Position numbers and translations under genes: made by a program. This document shows positions 1 to 8,977 of a stretch of 64,000 bases of DNA, piece after piece. This DNA is from Litorimonas sp039975855. Lineage in GTDB: Bacteria > Pseudomonadota > Alphaproteobacteria > Caulobacterales > Maricaulaceae. The notes beneath the pieces are model-generated. The model did no database searches. It was not told where the DNA came from and saw nothing but the letters and a program-made list of their open reading frames with translations. The stretch's first letter is position 1. Each line of letters begins with the position of its first letter. The stretch is from positions 682,001 to 746,000 of the forward strand of contig JBDWGH010000002.1 in assembly GCA_039975855.1 (NCBI GenBank), given 5' to 3'.

Positions 1-9
1 CGGACAACT

Positions 10-1635
10 TTAGGGCCGCATGGCTTTCTCAAGTTCGGGACGATCTTCAGCGCTTCTGAGGTATCTCGGCTCAACACGTTTTCCGCCAGCTTGTTCAAAT
101 GCATATCCATAGGACAACACCTCAGCGTCTTGGCCTTTGCTAGCCATAATCGAAAACCCGACCGGAACGCCGTGCACATCCCCCATGGGAACAGTAATAT
201 GTGGATAGCCTGCGACAGCCGCATAACTTCCTGCCCCTGCCCATGACGGCCAGACATCACCATTCACAGGATCCACCCGGGAGGCGACTGGCCCGGAGGG
301 GCTAACCAACATGGCCACATCATAATCGCGCATCATCTTATCAATCCCATCCACGCCCGTGCCGCGCTGTACATCTGCTTTGGCTGTTATGTAGGTTTCA
401 TCCGAAAGCGGGCCTTTCGACTGCGCAAGCTCCATAATATCCTGATCAAACACAGTCGTTTCTCGAGGCTCACTTTCATTGAAAGCAATCAGCTGCTCAA
501 GCGAGCGTGACTGGACGGCCGCCGGGGTATCCGCGAGATATTCATCCATTCCCGCCTTAAATTCGTAGAGCAGAACATCAAAAGACTTTTGGCCGTAATT
601 TTCAACGTCTCGTGTGAAGTCTTCAATTTCGACGAGAATCGCACCAGCGGATTCTATGGCTTTCAAACTCGCGTTAAACCGCGCTTTGATATCGTCATTA
701 GAGCCTTCCGCGAACCGCAAAACACCAACGCGTTTGCCGTTCAGTGCATCTGCATCCAGGCCGCCAACGTAATCCGTGTCTTGATTGTCCATTGCACCCA
801 ACATCATCGCCGCGCCGCGCACGGTCTTCGTCATTGGGCCTGCTGTATCCTGCGTCGCGCTGATCGGGACGATGTATTGCTGACTCACCAAGCCAACAGT
901 AGGTTTAAACCCGACGATACCGTTGACATTGGACGGACAAATGATCGAGCCATTGGTTTCAGTGCCGACCGCGCCTGCGGCAAGTGACGCCGCGATTCCG
1001 GAGCCTGAGCCAGAAGAGCTCCCGCAGGGACTGCGGTCCAGCATATGTGGATTGCGGACCTGACCACCTAATGCCGACCAACCGGAAACGCTCTCATTGG
1101 AGCGAAAATTGGCCCATTGAGAGAGGTTCGTTTTTCCCAATATTACAGCGCCTTGCTCCCTCAGCCCTGCAACCAGTGGACTGTCACGTTCGGTGATATT
1201 GTCCTTGAGGGCATATGATCCCGCAGTCGTCGCAATGGGATCTAGTGTTTCGATATTATCTTTAAACAGGATAGGTATGCCGTCCAACGAGCCTAAGGCC
1301 TCACCGTTTTGACGTCTGGAATCTGACGCTTCGGCCTGCGCCATTGCATCAGGATTAAGCGCAAGCACGGATTGTAGCTGAGGACCGGCCCGATCAATTC
1401 TCTCAATTCTATCGAGATAAGCTAACGTCAATTCCTCGGATGTTAGCTCCCCAGACGCCAAGAGGTCGGAAAGTTCGGGCATTGTTTTAGCCGTCCAATC
1501 CTTCGCCGCAAATTTCGCCTCTACGATTTCCGCATATTCAGACGCAGATGGACCAAAAGGATTAACGTCGGATACGGTTTCGCCGCCACACCCTGCAAGG
1601 ATAATTGAAACGGTCACAAGACATGTAAAACGCAT
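10..1635 (-). CDS. Amidase signature family lipoprotein
   Basis: This 541-residue protein belongs to the amidase signature family, which hydrolyses amide bonds with a Ser-cisSer-Lys triad. The lysine is near residue 125 (ILFKDNIE). The Gly/Ser-rich block (CGSSSGSGSGIAASL) followed by GTETNGSI, around residues 203-230, carries the two serines. The N-terminus has a lipobox (ILAGC, Cys16), so it is predicted to be a lipoprotein anchored in the envelope. The stop codon lies inside the window, so the gene is complete. The ATG at 1635 is preceded by AGGAGG, which is buried in a strong hairpin listed separately. The substrate cannot be predicted from sequence. The gene follows sdhB on the same strand with an untranslated gap of 91 nt. 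Confidence 0.9.
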   Translation of the reverse strand: MRFTCLVTVSIILAGCGGETVSDVNPFGPSASEYAEIVEAKFAAKDWTAKTMPELSDLLASGELTSEELTLAYLDRIERIDRAGPQLQSVLALNPDAMAQAEASDSRRQNGEALGSLDGIPILFKDNIETLDPIATTAGSYALKDNITERDSPLVAGLREQGAVILGKTNLSQWANFRSNESVSGWSALGGQVRNPHMLDRSPCGSSSGSGSGIAASLAAGAVGTETNGSIICPSNVNGIVGFKPTVGLVSQQYIVPISATQDTAGPMTKTVRGAAMMLGAMDNQDTDYVGGLDADALNGKRVGVLRFAEGSNDDIKARFNASLKAIESAGAILVEIEDFTRDVENYGQKSFDVLLYEFKAGMDEYLADTPAAVQSRSLEQLIAFNESEPRETTVFDQDIMELAQSKGPLSDETYITAKADVQRGTGVDGIDKMMRDYDVAMLVSPSGPVASRVDPVNGDVWPSWAGAGSYAAVAGYPHITVPMGDVHGVPVGFSIMASKGQDAEVLSYGYAFEQAGGKRVEPRYLRSAEDRPELEKAMRP

Positions 1636-1668
1636 AAGAGCCTCCTATTGGGTCAATAGAAGGCTCTT
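1636..1668 (-). promoter_or_regulatory. Hairpin enclosing the amidase ribosome binding site
   Basis: Read on the minus strand, AAGAGCCTTCTATTG and CAATAGGAGGCTCTT pair over 15 bp with a 3-nt loop and a single T-G wobble. The AGGAGG Shine-Dalgarno sequence lies in the 3' arm and the ATG follows directly. No run of T follows the stem, so it does not look like a normal terminator. It could limit translation of the amidase. Folding is inferred by eye. Confidence 0.65.
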
Positions 1669-1726
1669 GGAATTTTTAGGTTAGGTCAAGCGACCTAGAA
1701 TAATTTGAGCGAAAAACCCCCAAAAA

Positions 1727-2506
1727 CTAAGCCCGCTCAACCATCATCTTTTTAACTTCAGCAATCGCCTTGGCCGGGTTTAGGCCTTTCGGACACACAT
1801 TCGCGCAGTTCATGATTGTGTGGCAGCGATAAAGTTTGAACGGATCCTCGAGGTTATCGAGACGTTCTGTTGTCGCGTCATCCCGGCTATCAACCAACCA
1901 GCGATAAGCCTGTAGCAAGGCTGCTGGCCCGAGATACCGGTCCCCATTCCACCAGTAAGATGGGCAAGAGGTAGAACAGGACGCACACAGGATACATTCA
2001 TAATACCCATCTAGCTTATCACGGTCCTCAACAGTCTGCGTGATCTCTTCCGTTGGAAGCGGCGTGCTGGTGTGCAGCCACGGCTCAATCGACGCATATT
2101 GCTTGTAGAAATTAGACAGGTCCGGAACGAGATCACGAACAACAGGCAAATGCGGTAGCGGCGAAATCGTAATCGTTCCACCTTTGACTTCGTCAATACC
2201 TTTCGTACAGGCGAGCGTATTCCGTCCGCCAATATTCATGGCACAAGATCCGCAAACACCTTCACGGCAAGAGCGGCGGAAAGCCAGTGTTGGATCGATC
2301 TCGTTCTTAATTTTGAACAAAGCGTCCAGCACCATTGGACCACATTCGTCCAAATCAATCTGGTATGTATCCCAATAAGGGTTGCCGCCATCGGTAGGGT
2401 CGTAGCGATAGATCTTGAACGTCTTCAAACGCGTTCCACCGGCATTCGCATTCCAAGATTTGCCCTTTCGGACTTTGGAGTTTTTAGGAAGGGTAAGCTG
2501 AACCAT
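1727..2506 (-). CDS. sdhB: Succinate dehydrogenase iron-sulfur subunit
   Basis: This is SdhB of respiratory complex II, 259 residues, the normal length. It passes electrons from the FAD of SdhA to quinone. The plant-type 2Fe-2S motif CREGVCGSC is near residue 80. The C-terminal half has the ferredoxin-like clusters (CILCASCSTSCP and CHTIMNCANVCPKG) for the 4Fe-4S and 3Fe-4S centres. It sits about 8.4 kb downstream of sdhCDA on the same strand, separated by unrelated genes and a terminator, so it must be transcribed apart from its partner subunits. The usual alphaproteobacterial order is sdhCDAB. Confidence 0.97.
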   Translation of the reverse strand: MVQLTLPKNSKVRKGKSWNANAGGTRLKTFKIYRYDPTDGGNPYWDTYQIDLDECGPMVLDALFKIKNEIDPTLAFRRSCREGVCGSCAMNIGGRNTLACTKGIDEVKGGTITISPLPHLPVVRDLVPDLSNFYKQYASIEPWLHTSTPLPTEEITQTVEDRDKLDGYYECILCASCSTSCPSYWWNGDRYLGPAALLQAYRWLVDSRDDATTERLDNLEDPFKLYRCHTIMNCANVCPKGLNPAKAIAEVKKMMVERA

Positions 2507-2635
2507 TGGAAACGTTGTCCGTATCTGAATTTATTGAAGGTGATATAGACATAAAAACCGCACAACCCAAGGGGTTTCACGCGCGACATATGGTGCGAAC
2601 AACAGTCAAACGTTTGTCCGCACCTAGGCCACATA

Positions 2636-4078
2636 TCAGCCTGTTTTAATGGCTTTCCCAGCGCCGTACCAATCGACGTCACGTGTCAGATACATAGTCG
2701 CCGCAATTGCCGTAAAGCTGGCCAAAGCCCCAACCATCAAGGCGAAGTCTTCCATTCGCATAAGTACAAAGAGCAAGCCATAAACAATGGCGAAAACACT
2801 CCCAGCTTTCCAAATGTAAGACCGCCCACCAAAGACCGCACCCGCATATCCGGCGGTCACAACAATCGTCAAAACGGATGCAATCAGAAATGCTGGAACG
2901 AATCCAATGCGTTCAGCAAATGCGAGAAGAAGCAGATAGAAAATAGCCTGTGCTAAACCGATCAGAATGTATTGAGCTGGATGGACGGGTGTCCCAACAA
3001 TAATTTCAAACAAGAAATAAGCTAAGAACACCAATCCGATAAACAAAACGGAGTATTTCAACGCACGATTGACCGTCTGATAAGGGTTGTCCGTATTCAC
3101 AAATTTCACCCGAACCATATTGGACGTCAGTCCCCGCAATACGTCCTCAGCGCGGCCTTGTCCCCGAATACCTCGGGATAGGTAAGGCATCGACCAATTG
3201 GCTGTGAATCCTTCATCACTTATCTCGCGTTCAATTGGTGTAAATTCGCCCTGGAATCCAGGATCAGCCCAATTGGAGGCAAGACTTACTTGCGTGGATT
3301 TTGCGAAAGGCGGAAACGACAAGCTCTGCGCGCCAGATAGATACAATTCAGCCGAAACTGATACCTCTCCGCTGTCGGTAAAAAAGGGAACTGCAGAGAC
3401 GGAAAGCCATTGACCAAAACGTGGCAGAGCTTCGTGTTGGCGTCCCGGAATGGCCGCCTTCACGATGATCCGGCCGCCCTCCAAATTTTGACCATAAACC
3501 GCTGGAACACCGGGTCGGGATTGCGCTTCCTCACTCGCTGGCTCAAATTGCGCGGTCTGGCCATTCTGATCCCGCAGTTGAATATCCCGCTTCAAACCCC
3601 GCACGTCAGATAGAGAAATCAGAAAACGCGCATCGCGCCGCTGTAGAGTAACACCCGTCTTTTCCAATCGGCTGAGCGGATCATCAAAACGTGCGCTTAA
3701 TTCGCCCTTCGCGGAGTAAACAGGCACCTTGTACAGAGACTGCATCTTATTTTCGACATTCACGGAATCAAACACCGCTGCGCCGCTATCAGGATAGATA
3801 ATGTAATGTCCTGTCTGCACCGTCCCATCGGAGAGCTTTGTCTCATATGGCACGGATAATATCGGCCCGATGACAGTCTGCTGACCGCCATAGCGCTGAC
3901 TGACTTGCCGCGTGACCTCATTTGCGGCCGTGGACCGTTCATAACTAATTGCACCGATTAACATGGCAGGGATCGCCATGAGTAAAACTAGTGCACAAAT
4001 CAGGATGAGTTTTAAACCTGCCGATCGGCGTAAACCAGGCAAGGATGTGGAACGAAAAGGATCAGGGGACATAGCCAT
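2636..4078 (-). CDS. creD: CreD-like inner membrane protein
   Basis: This 480-residue protein matches the CreD (Cet) family of inner membrane proteins. One membrane segment lies near residues 22-45. A large periplasmic domain follows (about 50-340), then a cluster of five or so hydrophobic segments from about 345 to the end. In enterobacteria and Aeromonas creD is a target of the CreBC/BlrAB envelope-stress system; its biochemical role is unknown. No creB or creC gene is seen here. The start ATG at 4078 is followed by a short cytoplasmic stretch before the first membrane segment, as in the family. Confidence 0.85.
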   Translation of the reverse strand: MAMSPDPFRSTSLPGLRRSAGLKLILICALVLLMAIPAMLIGAISYERSTAANEVTRQVSQRYGGQQTVIGPILSVPYETKLSDGTVQTGHYIIYPDSGAAVFDSVNVENKMQSLYKVPVYSAKGELSARFDDPLSRLEKTGVTLQRRDARFLISLSDVRGLKRDIQLRDQNGQTAQFEPASEEAQSRPGVPAVYGQNLEGGRIIVKAAIPGRQHEALPRFGQWLSVSAVPFFTDSGEVSVSAELYLSGAQSLSFPPFAKSTQVSLASNWADPGFQGEFTPIEREISDEGFTANWSMPYLSRGIRGQGRAEDVLRGLTSNMVRVKFVNTDNPYQTVNRALKYSVLFIGLVFLAYFLFEIIVGTPVHPAQYILIGLAQAIFYLLLLAFAERIGFVPAFLIASVLTIVVTAGYAGAVFGGRSYIWKAGSVFAIVYGLLFVLMRMEDFALMVGALASFTAIAATMYLTRDVDWYGAGKAIKTG

Positions 4079-4151
4079 CTTTCAAATATTGAAAGATGCG
4101 GATGCAGACGAATTACGTCAGAAGTGAGCGGAGTTCAGGGCCGCAATCGGG

Positions 4152-4448
4152 TTATTCTGCGATGGCCAAAAGTTGGCTTTGAAAGTCTGGAACCATGACT
4201 TCATAATTTGGTACCGTGGAAATCGGCATTGCAAATTCTGTGAAAAGAAACTCCAAGTCTTCAGATTTGCAGTCCAGCAACTGAGATACATCAGAGAGTA
4301 TCTTGCGGCGCGTAATCATGTTTGATGATCCGGCAGCGCGTAGACCTGACATTACAAAGTCGGCCTCAACTGGGGCATCAGTAACATGTCCGGGGCGAGA
4401 CATATGTGTAGCGATAAGCTCAGAGAGCTTTTTGGTAAGTGTCATCAT
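4152..4448 (-). CDS. Small hypothetical protein
   Basis: I do not recognise this 98-residue protein. It has no signal peptide or membrane segment and looks like a soluble, mostly helical protein with mixed charge. GAGGAC lies 6-11 nt upstream of two adjacent ATG codons (4448 and 4445), so translation is plausible. It stands alone between creD and a DUF4197 gene on the same strand, with about 70 nt to creD. No function is proposed. Confidence 0.6.
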   Translation of the reverse strand: MMTLTKKLSELIATHMSRPGHVTDAPVEADFVMSGLRAAGSSNMITRRKILSDVSQLLDCKSEDLEFLFTEFAMPISTVPNYEVMVPDFQSQLLAIAE

Positions 4449-4582
4449 TCGTCCTCATGTGACCTCGTCATTGGGGGGCGTGCGGGTCACTTGGATCTTT
4501 GGAAACATAGATTCGCCTAGAGCGAAAGTGAAAAATATATTAACGGTTCAAAAATCTTCATTGGAGCTACATTTTTCAGCGA

Positions 4583-5302
4583 TTATGCCCCAAATACGCG
4601 CCTTAGGATTTCAGATGTCCGTTTGGCTGGATTGGCGCGAATGGCTTTTTCTTCTTCTCCGATGAAATGAAACACGCCGCGCAATCCGTAATCCACACCA
4701 TGTGCGACTAAATCATTCCGTGCATCAGCACCGAGGTTTGGACCAAAGGGGACTGAACGTAACTGCGATGATACATCATCGACCAAGCGCAAGGCTCCTG
4801 TTTGATTAAGGGCATTTTCCATGATCGGAGAGAATAGCTGTCCCAAACGCGTTGTCGTGCGCGCCTGTAAATACTCAGTCGCCGCCGTCTCAGTGCCTCG
4901 CAATATATCAAACGCATCCGTGATGGTAAGCCCTTTCACCGCGTCTAAAAAAATGTCTTGCGCCACTGGAGCCGCTTTCTCGGCGCCGCGGTTAAGTTGA
5001 GTTTGCAGTTCAACTAGTAATTTATCGGCACCTAATGGAGCCAAAACAGACTGTACATCTTGTAAAACTTTGGGGAGGGGAATGCGGACAATATCATTCC
5101 CGAGGAAACCATTCAAAACGCCAACATTGGAGAGCGCATTTCCTACGCCATTATCGAGCGCCGCTTTAAGGCCAAGAGCCACTTCACCTGCGGTTAAAGC
5201 GCCGCCTAAACCGCCAAGACCATCTAAAATGGACGGGTCAAGAGTTTCGCAAGCGGCCAAAGGCGTGGAGGCCAAGCCAAGAAGTACAATCCGTCTATCC
5301 AT
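4583..5302 (-). CDS. DUF4197 lipoprotein
   Basis: This 239-residue protein matches the DUF4197 family of exported proteins of unknown function. The N-terminus carries a lipobox (TPLAAC, Cys18), so it should be a lipoprotein. The family core is visible in the segments around LKAALDNGVGNA, the 'ALNQTGALRLVDD' helix, and the C-terminal 'IGEEEKAIRANPAKRTSEILRRVFG'-type end with its conserved E-x-x-I-R-x-N-P. The start at 5302 lies 24 nt after the stop of the enoyl-CoA hydratase gene, so the two are probably co-transcribed, although no functional link is evident. Confidence 0.85.
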   Translation of the reverse strand: MDRRIVLLGLASTPLAACETLDPSILDGLGGLGGALTAGEVALGLKAALDNGVGNALSNVGVLNGFLGNDIVRIPLPKVLQDVQSVLAPLGADKLLVELQTQLNRGAEKAAPVAQDIFLDAVKGLTITDAFDILRGTETAATEYLQARTTTRLGQLFSPIMENALNQTGALRLVDDVSSQLRSVPFGPNLGADARNDLVAHGVDYGLRGVFHFIGEEEKAIRANPAKRTSEILRRVFGA

Positions 5303-5326
5303 GATAATCTCCAGTTTTGATTTGTC

Positions 5327-6166
5327 CTAGGTGTCAGACCGATCAGCAAATTTCGGCGGGCGTTTTTCTAAGAAGGCCCGGACCCCCTCTTCGCAATCTG
5401 CACTGACGAATGCCTTATTTAAGTAGCGGCTCTCAGCTATATGAGACCTGAACGCCGCTTCTTCCAACAGACCGTGGCCCATCATTGAGTCTCGCAAGAG
5501 GCGTTTGTTATTCGCTGTGGATGTCGGCGAACAGTTTTGCGCAATGTCCCGAGCCAGGTCTAAAGCACGAGGTAAAACCGCTTCGGACGGATGAATTTCA
5601 CTAACATAGCCTGCCCGGTACATTTCATCTGGTGAAATGATGTCGGCCTTCAAAATCCATTCATTGGCTTTGGCCCAACCAACTAATCGCGGGAGGAACC
5701 AGCTCGCGGCTCCATCAAAGACAATTCCGCGACGGGCAAACGGAAACGCCCATTTCGTTTTTTCTGAACAAATCCGAATATCCATCGCCATTGTCATGGT
5801 TGCGCCAATTCCGACGGCATGCCCATTGATGGCCCCGATAATAGGCGTGTCGATTTTGAACATGTCCAATACAAGTTCACCGCCCGCATCGCGGGCAACA
5901 CCCTCATGCATAGTCGGCGCATTCGCCAATCCGGCAGAGCTAAAGCCTTCCGAAATATCCGCGCCAGCACAAAAGGCACGCCCAGCCCCCGTCACTACGA
6001 TTACCCGGACACTCGGGTCCCTATCTAATTCGGTGTAGGCACGCTGAAGCTCGCGAAACATAACCGTATTGAAGCTGTTCATCGCTTCTGGTCGATTCAG
6101 AGTCAGGATCGCTACAGAATTATTCTCTGTGTCACGAGAAACAAGAAGAGTAGAAAATGATGACAT
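5327..6166 (-). CDS. Enoyl-CoA hydratase/isomerase family protein
   Basis: This 279-residue protein is a crotonase-fold enzyme. The two oxyanion-hole segments are visible: GRAFCAGADISEGF near residue 66 and GHAVGIGATMTMAMDIRI near residue 117. Enzymes of this kind hydrate or isomerise enoyl-CoA thioesters in fatty acid or side-chain degradation. The exact substrate is not predictable, and the stand-alone crotonase domain argues against a FadB-type multifunctional enzyme. It lies between rarA (49 nt upstream) and the DUF4197 gene. Confidence 0.88.
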   Translation of the reverse strand: MSSFSTLLVSRDTENNSVAILTLNRPEAMNSFNTVMFRELQRAYTELDRDPSVRVIVVTGAGRAFCAGADISEGFSSAGLANAPTMHEGVARDAGGELVLDMFKIDTPIIGAINGHAVGIGATMTMAMDIRICSEKTKWAFPFARRGIVFDGAASWFLPRLVGWAKANEWILKADIISPDEMYRAGYVSEIHPSEAVLPRALDLARDIAQNCSPTSTANNKRLLRDSMMGHGLLEEAAFRSHIAESRYLNKAFVSADCEEGVRAFLEKRPPKFADRSDT

Positions 6167-6215
6167 GGCCGAAACGCTAAAGGAAATTTACCCTCGATGC
6201 AAAGCCGATCGAGAG

Positions 6216-7514
6216 TTAGACCTCGCTGCGTCTTTGCTTCGCCCAAGCCTCCAGTTTCGCTTTGATTGCAGCTTCTCTTCCATCGCCTTTTGGTGCGTAA
6301 AAGGTTTGTCGTGCCATGCCATCGGGAAAGTAATTCTGACCCGAAAATCCGGTCTCTGTATTAGGGTCATAGGCATACCCATCGCCATACCCGATGTCTT
6401 TCATCAACTTTGTTGGTGCGTTCAAAATATGTTTAGGCGGCGGCAGGCTACCTGTTTCTTTGGCGGCACGCATTGCTGCCTTATAACCAGCGTAAACACC
6501 AATGGACTTCGGGGCTGTCGCCAGGTGGACGACAGCATGAGCCAAGGCTAGATCGCCTTCTGGGCTGCCCAAACGTTCATAAGCGCGCGCCGCTTCGGAC
6601 GCGATCATCAAGGCTGTTGGATCAGCCAAACCTATATCTTCACTGGCAAACCTGACCAATCGACGCGCAATATATCGCGGATCCTCGCCTCCATGAATCA
6701 TCCGCGCATACCAATACAGCGCTGCGTCTGGGTCGCTCCCGCGCATGGATTTATGCAGGGCTGAGATGATGTTGTAATGCTCGTCTCGAGATTTGTCATA
6801 GGCTGGCGCGCGTTTCTGTAAGAGCGCGGCCACACCTGTCGAGTCGAGCTTTTCATCACCCGCTAGAAATATCTCATCGGCTAGGGTCAATAGATAGCGA
6901 CCATCGCCGTCGGCAAATCCGATCAGTGTATCGCGCCCGCTTTGGTCCAGAGGCACATCCTGCCCAATATGAGCGGCGGCGCGGTCCAGTAGATCGTTCA
7001 AGGCTGTATTGTCTAAACGGTTCAACACAAACACCTGTGCGCGCGAGAGCAGCGCCCCGTTGAGTTCGAAGCTCGGGTTTTCTGTTGTCGCCCCAACAAG
7101 CGTGACAACCCCTTCTTCGACATAGGGCAAAAATCCGTCCTGCTGCGCGCGGTTGAAACGGTGGATTTCGTCTACAAATAGAAGCGTTCCGCGCCCAGAC
7201 TCACGGCGCAGTCGCGCCGCATCGAACGCTTTTCGTAAATCTGCAACCCCTGAAAAAACGGCCGAAAGTTGGACAAATTCTAGACCGGCCTTATTCGCCA
7301 ATAATCGGGCAATCGTTGTCTTTCCAACACCTGGCGGTCCCCATAAAATCATGGAGGACAAACGTCCCTGCCCTAGCATACGGCCAATTGGACCCTCAGG
7401 ACCGATCAAATGGGATTGTCCAACTACATCGTCTAAAACGGCGGGCCGCAAGGCTTCAGCCAAAGGTTTGGGCGCATCGGCTTCGAGGCCAGCAGATTGA
7501 AACAGGTTTGCCAT
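6216..7514 (-). CDS. rarA: Replication-associated recombination protein A (AAA+ ATPase)
   Basis: RarA (MgsA) is a clamp-loader-like AAA+ ATPase that acts at stalled replication forks. The 432 residues show the N-terminal signature (LAEALRPAVLDDVVGQSHL), Walker A GPPGVGKTT near residue 59, Walker B LLFVDEIHRFN near 112 and the sensor segment GATTENPSFELN. The C-terminal tetramerisation domain is intact (YWYARMIHGGEDPRYIARR). Length and domain order are normal for the family. It is divergent from the histidine kinase gene at 7612. Confidence 0.96.
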   Translation of the reverse strand: MANLFQSAGLEADAPKPLAEALRPAVLDDVVGQSHLIGPEGPIGRMLGQGRLSSMILWGPPGVGKTTIARLLANKAGLEFVQLSAVFSGVADLRKAFDAARLRRESGRGTLLFVDEIHRFNRAQQDGFLPYVEEGVVTLVGATTENPSFELNGALLSRAQVFVLNRLDNTALNDLLDRAAAHIGQDVPLDQSGRDTLIGFADGDGRYLLTLADEIFLAGDEKLDSTGVAALLQKRAPAYDKSRDEHYNIISALHKSMRGSDPDAALYWYARMIHGGEDPRYIARRLVRFASEDIGLADPTALMIASEAARAYERLGSPEGDLALAHAVVHLATAPKSIGVYAGYKAAMRAAKETGSLPPPKHILNAPTKLMKDIGYGDGYAYDPNTETGFSGQNYFPDGMARQTFYAPKGDGREAAIKAKLEAWAKQRRSEV

Positions 7515-7611
7515 TCCCTCCCCCTACCAATAGTCGCTTGCCGAGGATAGGACCCCAGAAACGCAAAGTTTTATCAACTTGATGATAACACTGTTGCGAT
7601 AAATCTGGGTC

Positions 7612-8973
7612 ATGTTGGTATTTTTTAACGGGTTAGAGCGCTTTCTAAGGATTGACCGCTTTGCGACGAAAAGCGAGCTGATGCGGGCGCGGGCTGTCTA
7701 TATGATGGGTCTCGCCTTCATTGCAACGCAAATCATTAACATGACCGCCATGTCTTATTCCTATGGAGGACTCACGTTCGACCACCTGATTTCCGCGGTT
7801 GTCTGCGCATTAGTCGTTCTCATTATTGCAACATTACGTTTCAGTAGTCGGTTCCAACTTTATGCCGGAGCATATTCTGTCCTTATCATTGCGGGCACAC
7901 TTTCGTCTGCCTTAAATCAAAACACTGGGATTAACTCTGCCCTCATTCCCTTCTTTGTTCTTGGCGTCGTTGCGAACGGATTTATTTGTGGTTGGCGGGC
8001 AACCACTGCTTTTGGAACGGTCGCGCTCGCTATCATTTGGGGCTTATGGTGGGTCAGCTCGGTGTATGATTATACGCCGATCTTTGACGTTGAAAAATTC
8101 GCAGACAGAAATTTTCAACGCGCCGTTCAGGCTAGCTTAGCTACTGTTTTGATTACCATGATGGCCGGTTTCTTTTCTAAAAACATGCATGAAGCGTTTG
8201 GGGATTTAGAAGCGGGAATTGCCGCCGCTCAAAACTCTGATCGCGCTAAAACCAATTTCCTCGCAACGATGAGCCATGAGCTTTGCACCCCTATGAACGG
8301 TATCATTGGAATGAATGATATTTTGGAGGAAACAGATTTAGACGAAGATCAGAAAGAGCTGACCTCAATCATTCGTGAATCCGGACGCGATTTGCAAACC
8401 ATCATCGGAAACGTCTTGCTCTTCTCACAATTGGAGGCCGGGCGTGTCAGTTTAGATGACAGCCCATTTAATATTCGCAAAGCGATAACGGAAACCACTG
8501 CCCCGTATAAACAGGCGATCGATCAGAAAAATCTAAAGCTTCAGAAATTTGTTGCAGATAGTGTCCCGGTAGAATTGATTGGAGACAAAGTCCGCACGGT
8601 TCAAATTCTCAAGGCCCTCATCGACAATGCGGTGAAGTTTACCGATCACGGCACGATACGAATTGAGGTTCACGGCGGCGCGGACGCGCAAGGTCATACG
8701 GCCCTCCTCTTCTCTATCGCCGACACAGGTATTGGGATTGCAGAAGCAGATCATGAGCGAATTTTTGAGCGCTTCACACAAGAAGACGGATCTATCAAAC
8801 GCCGTCACGGCGGAACTGGGCTCGGCCTAACCCTCGCGCGGGACTTGGCAGAACTCATGGGCGGCGCTGTAAATGTAAAAAGCCAGCTCGGCAAAGGCAG
8901 TACCTTCACTGTCAGGCTGGCTTTTGAAACCGCCGCAGCTGTGGGATTACCTCTCCAAGCTGCAGCGGAATAA
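7612..8973 (+). CDS. Membrane sensor histidine kinase
   Basis: This 453-residue protein has about six hydrophobic segments between residues 25 and 195 with very short loops, so it probably senses a signal in or near the membrane. A HisKA domain follows: the phospho-acceptor is His222 in SHELCTPMNG. The C-terminal ATPase domain has the N box (DNAVKF), G1 (DTGIGI), F (FERF) and G2 (GGTGLGL) motifs. The H box has Cys225 where Arg is nearly invariant (SHELRTP). There is no receiver domain and no response regulator gene next to it, so its partner is encoded elsewhere. No strong ribosome binding site precedes the ATG at 7612. Confidence 0.93.
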   Translation: MLVFFNGLERFLRIDRFATKSELMRARAVYMMGLAFIATQIINMTAMSYSYGGLTFDHLISAVVCALVVLIIATLRFSSRFQLYAGAYSVLIIAGTLSSALNQNTGINSALIPFFVLGVVANGFICGWRATTAFGTVALAIIWGLWWVSSVYDYTPIFDVEKFADRNFQRAVQASLATVLITMMAGFFSKNMHEAFGDLEAGIAAAQNSDRAKTNFLATMSHELCTPMNGIIGMNDILEETDLDEDQKELTSIIRESGRDLQTIIGNVLLFSQLEAGRVSLDDSPFNIRKAITETTAPYKQAIDQKNLKLQKFVADSVPVELIGDKVRTVQILKALIDNAVKFTDHGTIRIEVHGGADAQGHTALLFSIADTGIGIAEADHERIFERFTQEDGSIKRRHGGTGLGLTLARDLAELMGGAVNVKSQLGKGSTFTVRLAFETAAAVGLPLQAAAE

Positions 8974-8977
8974 ATCT

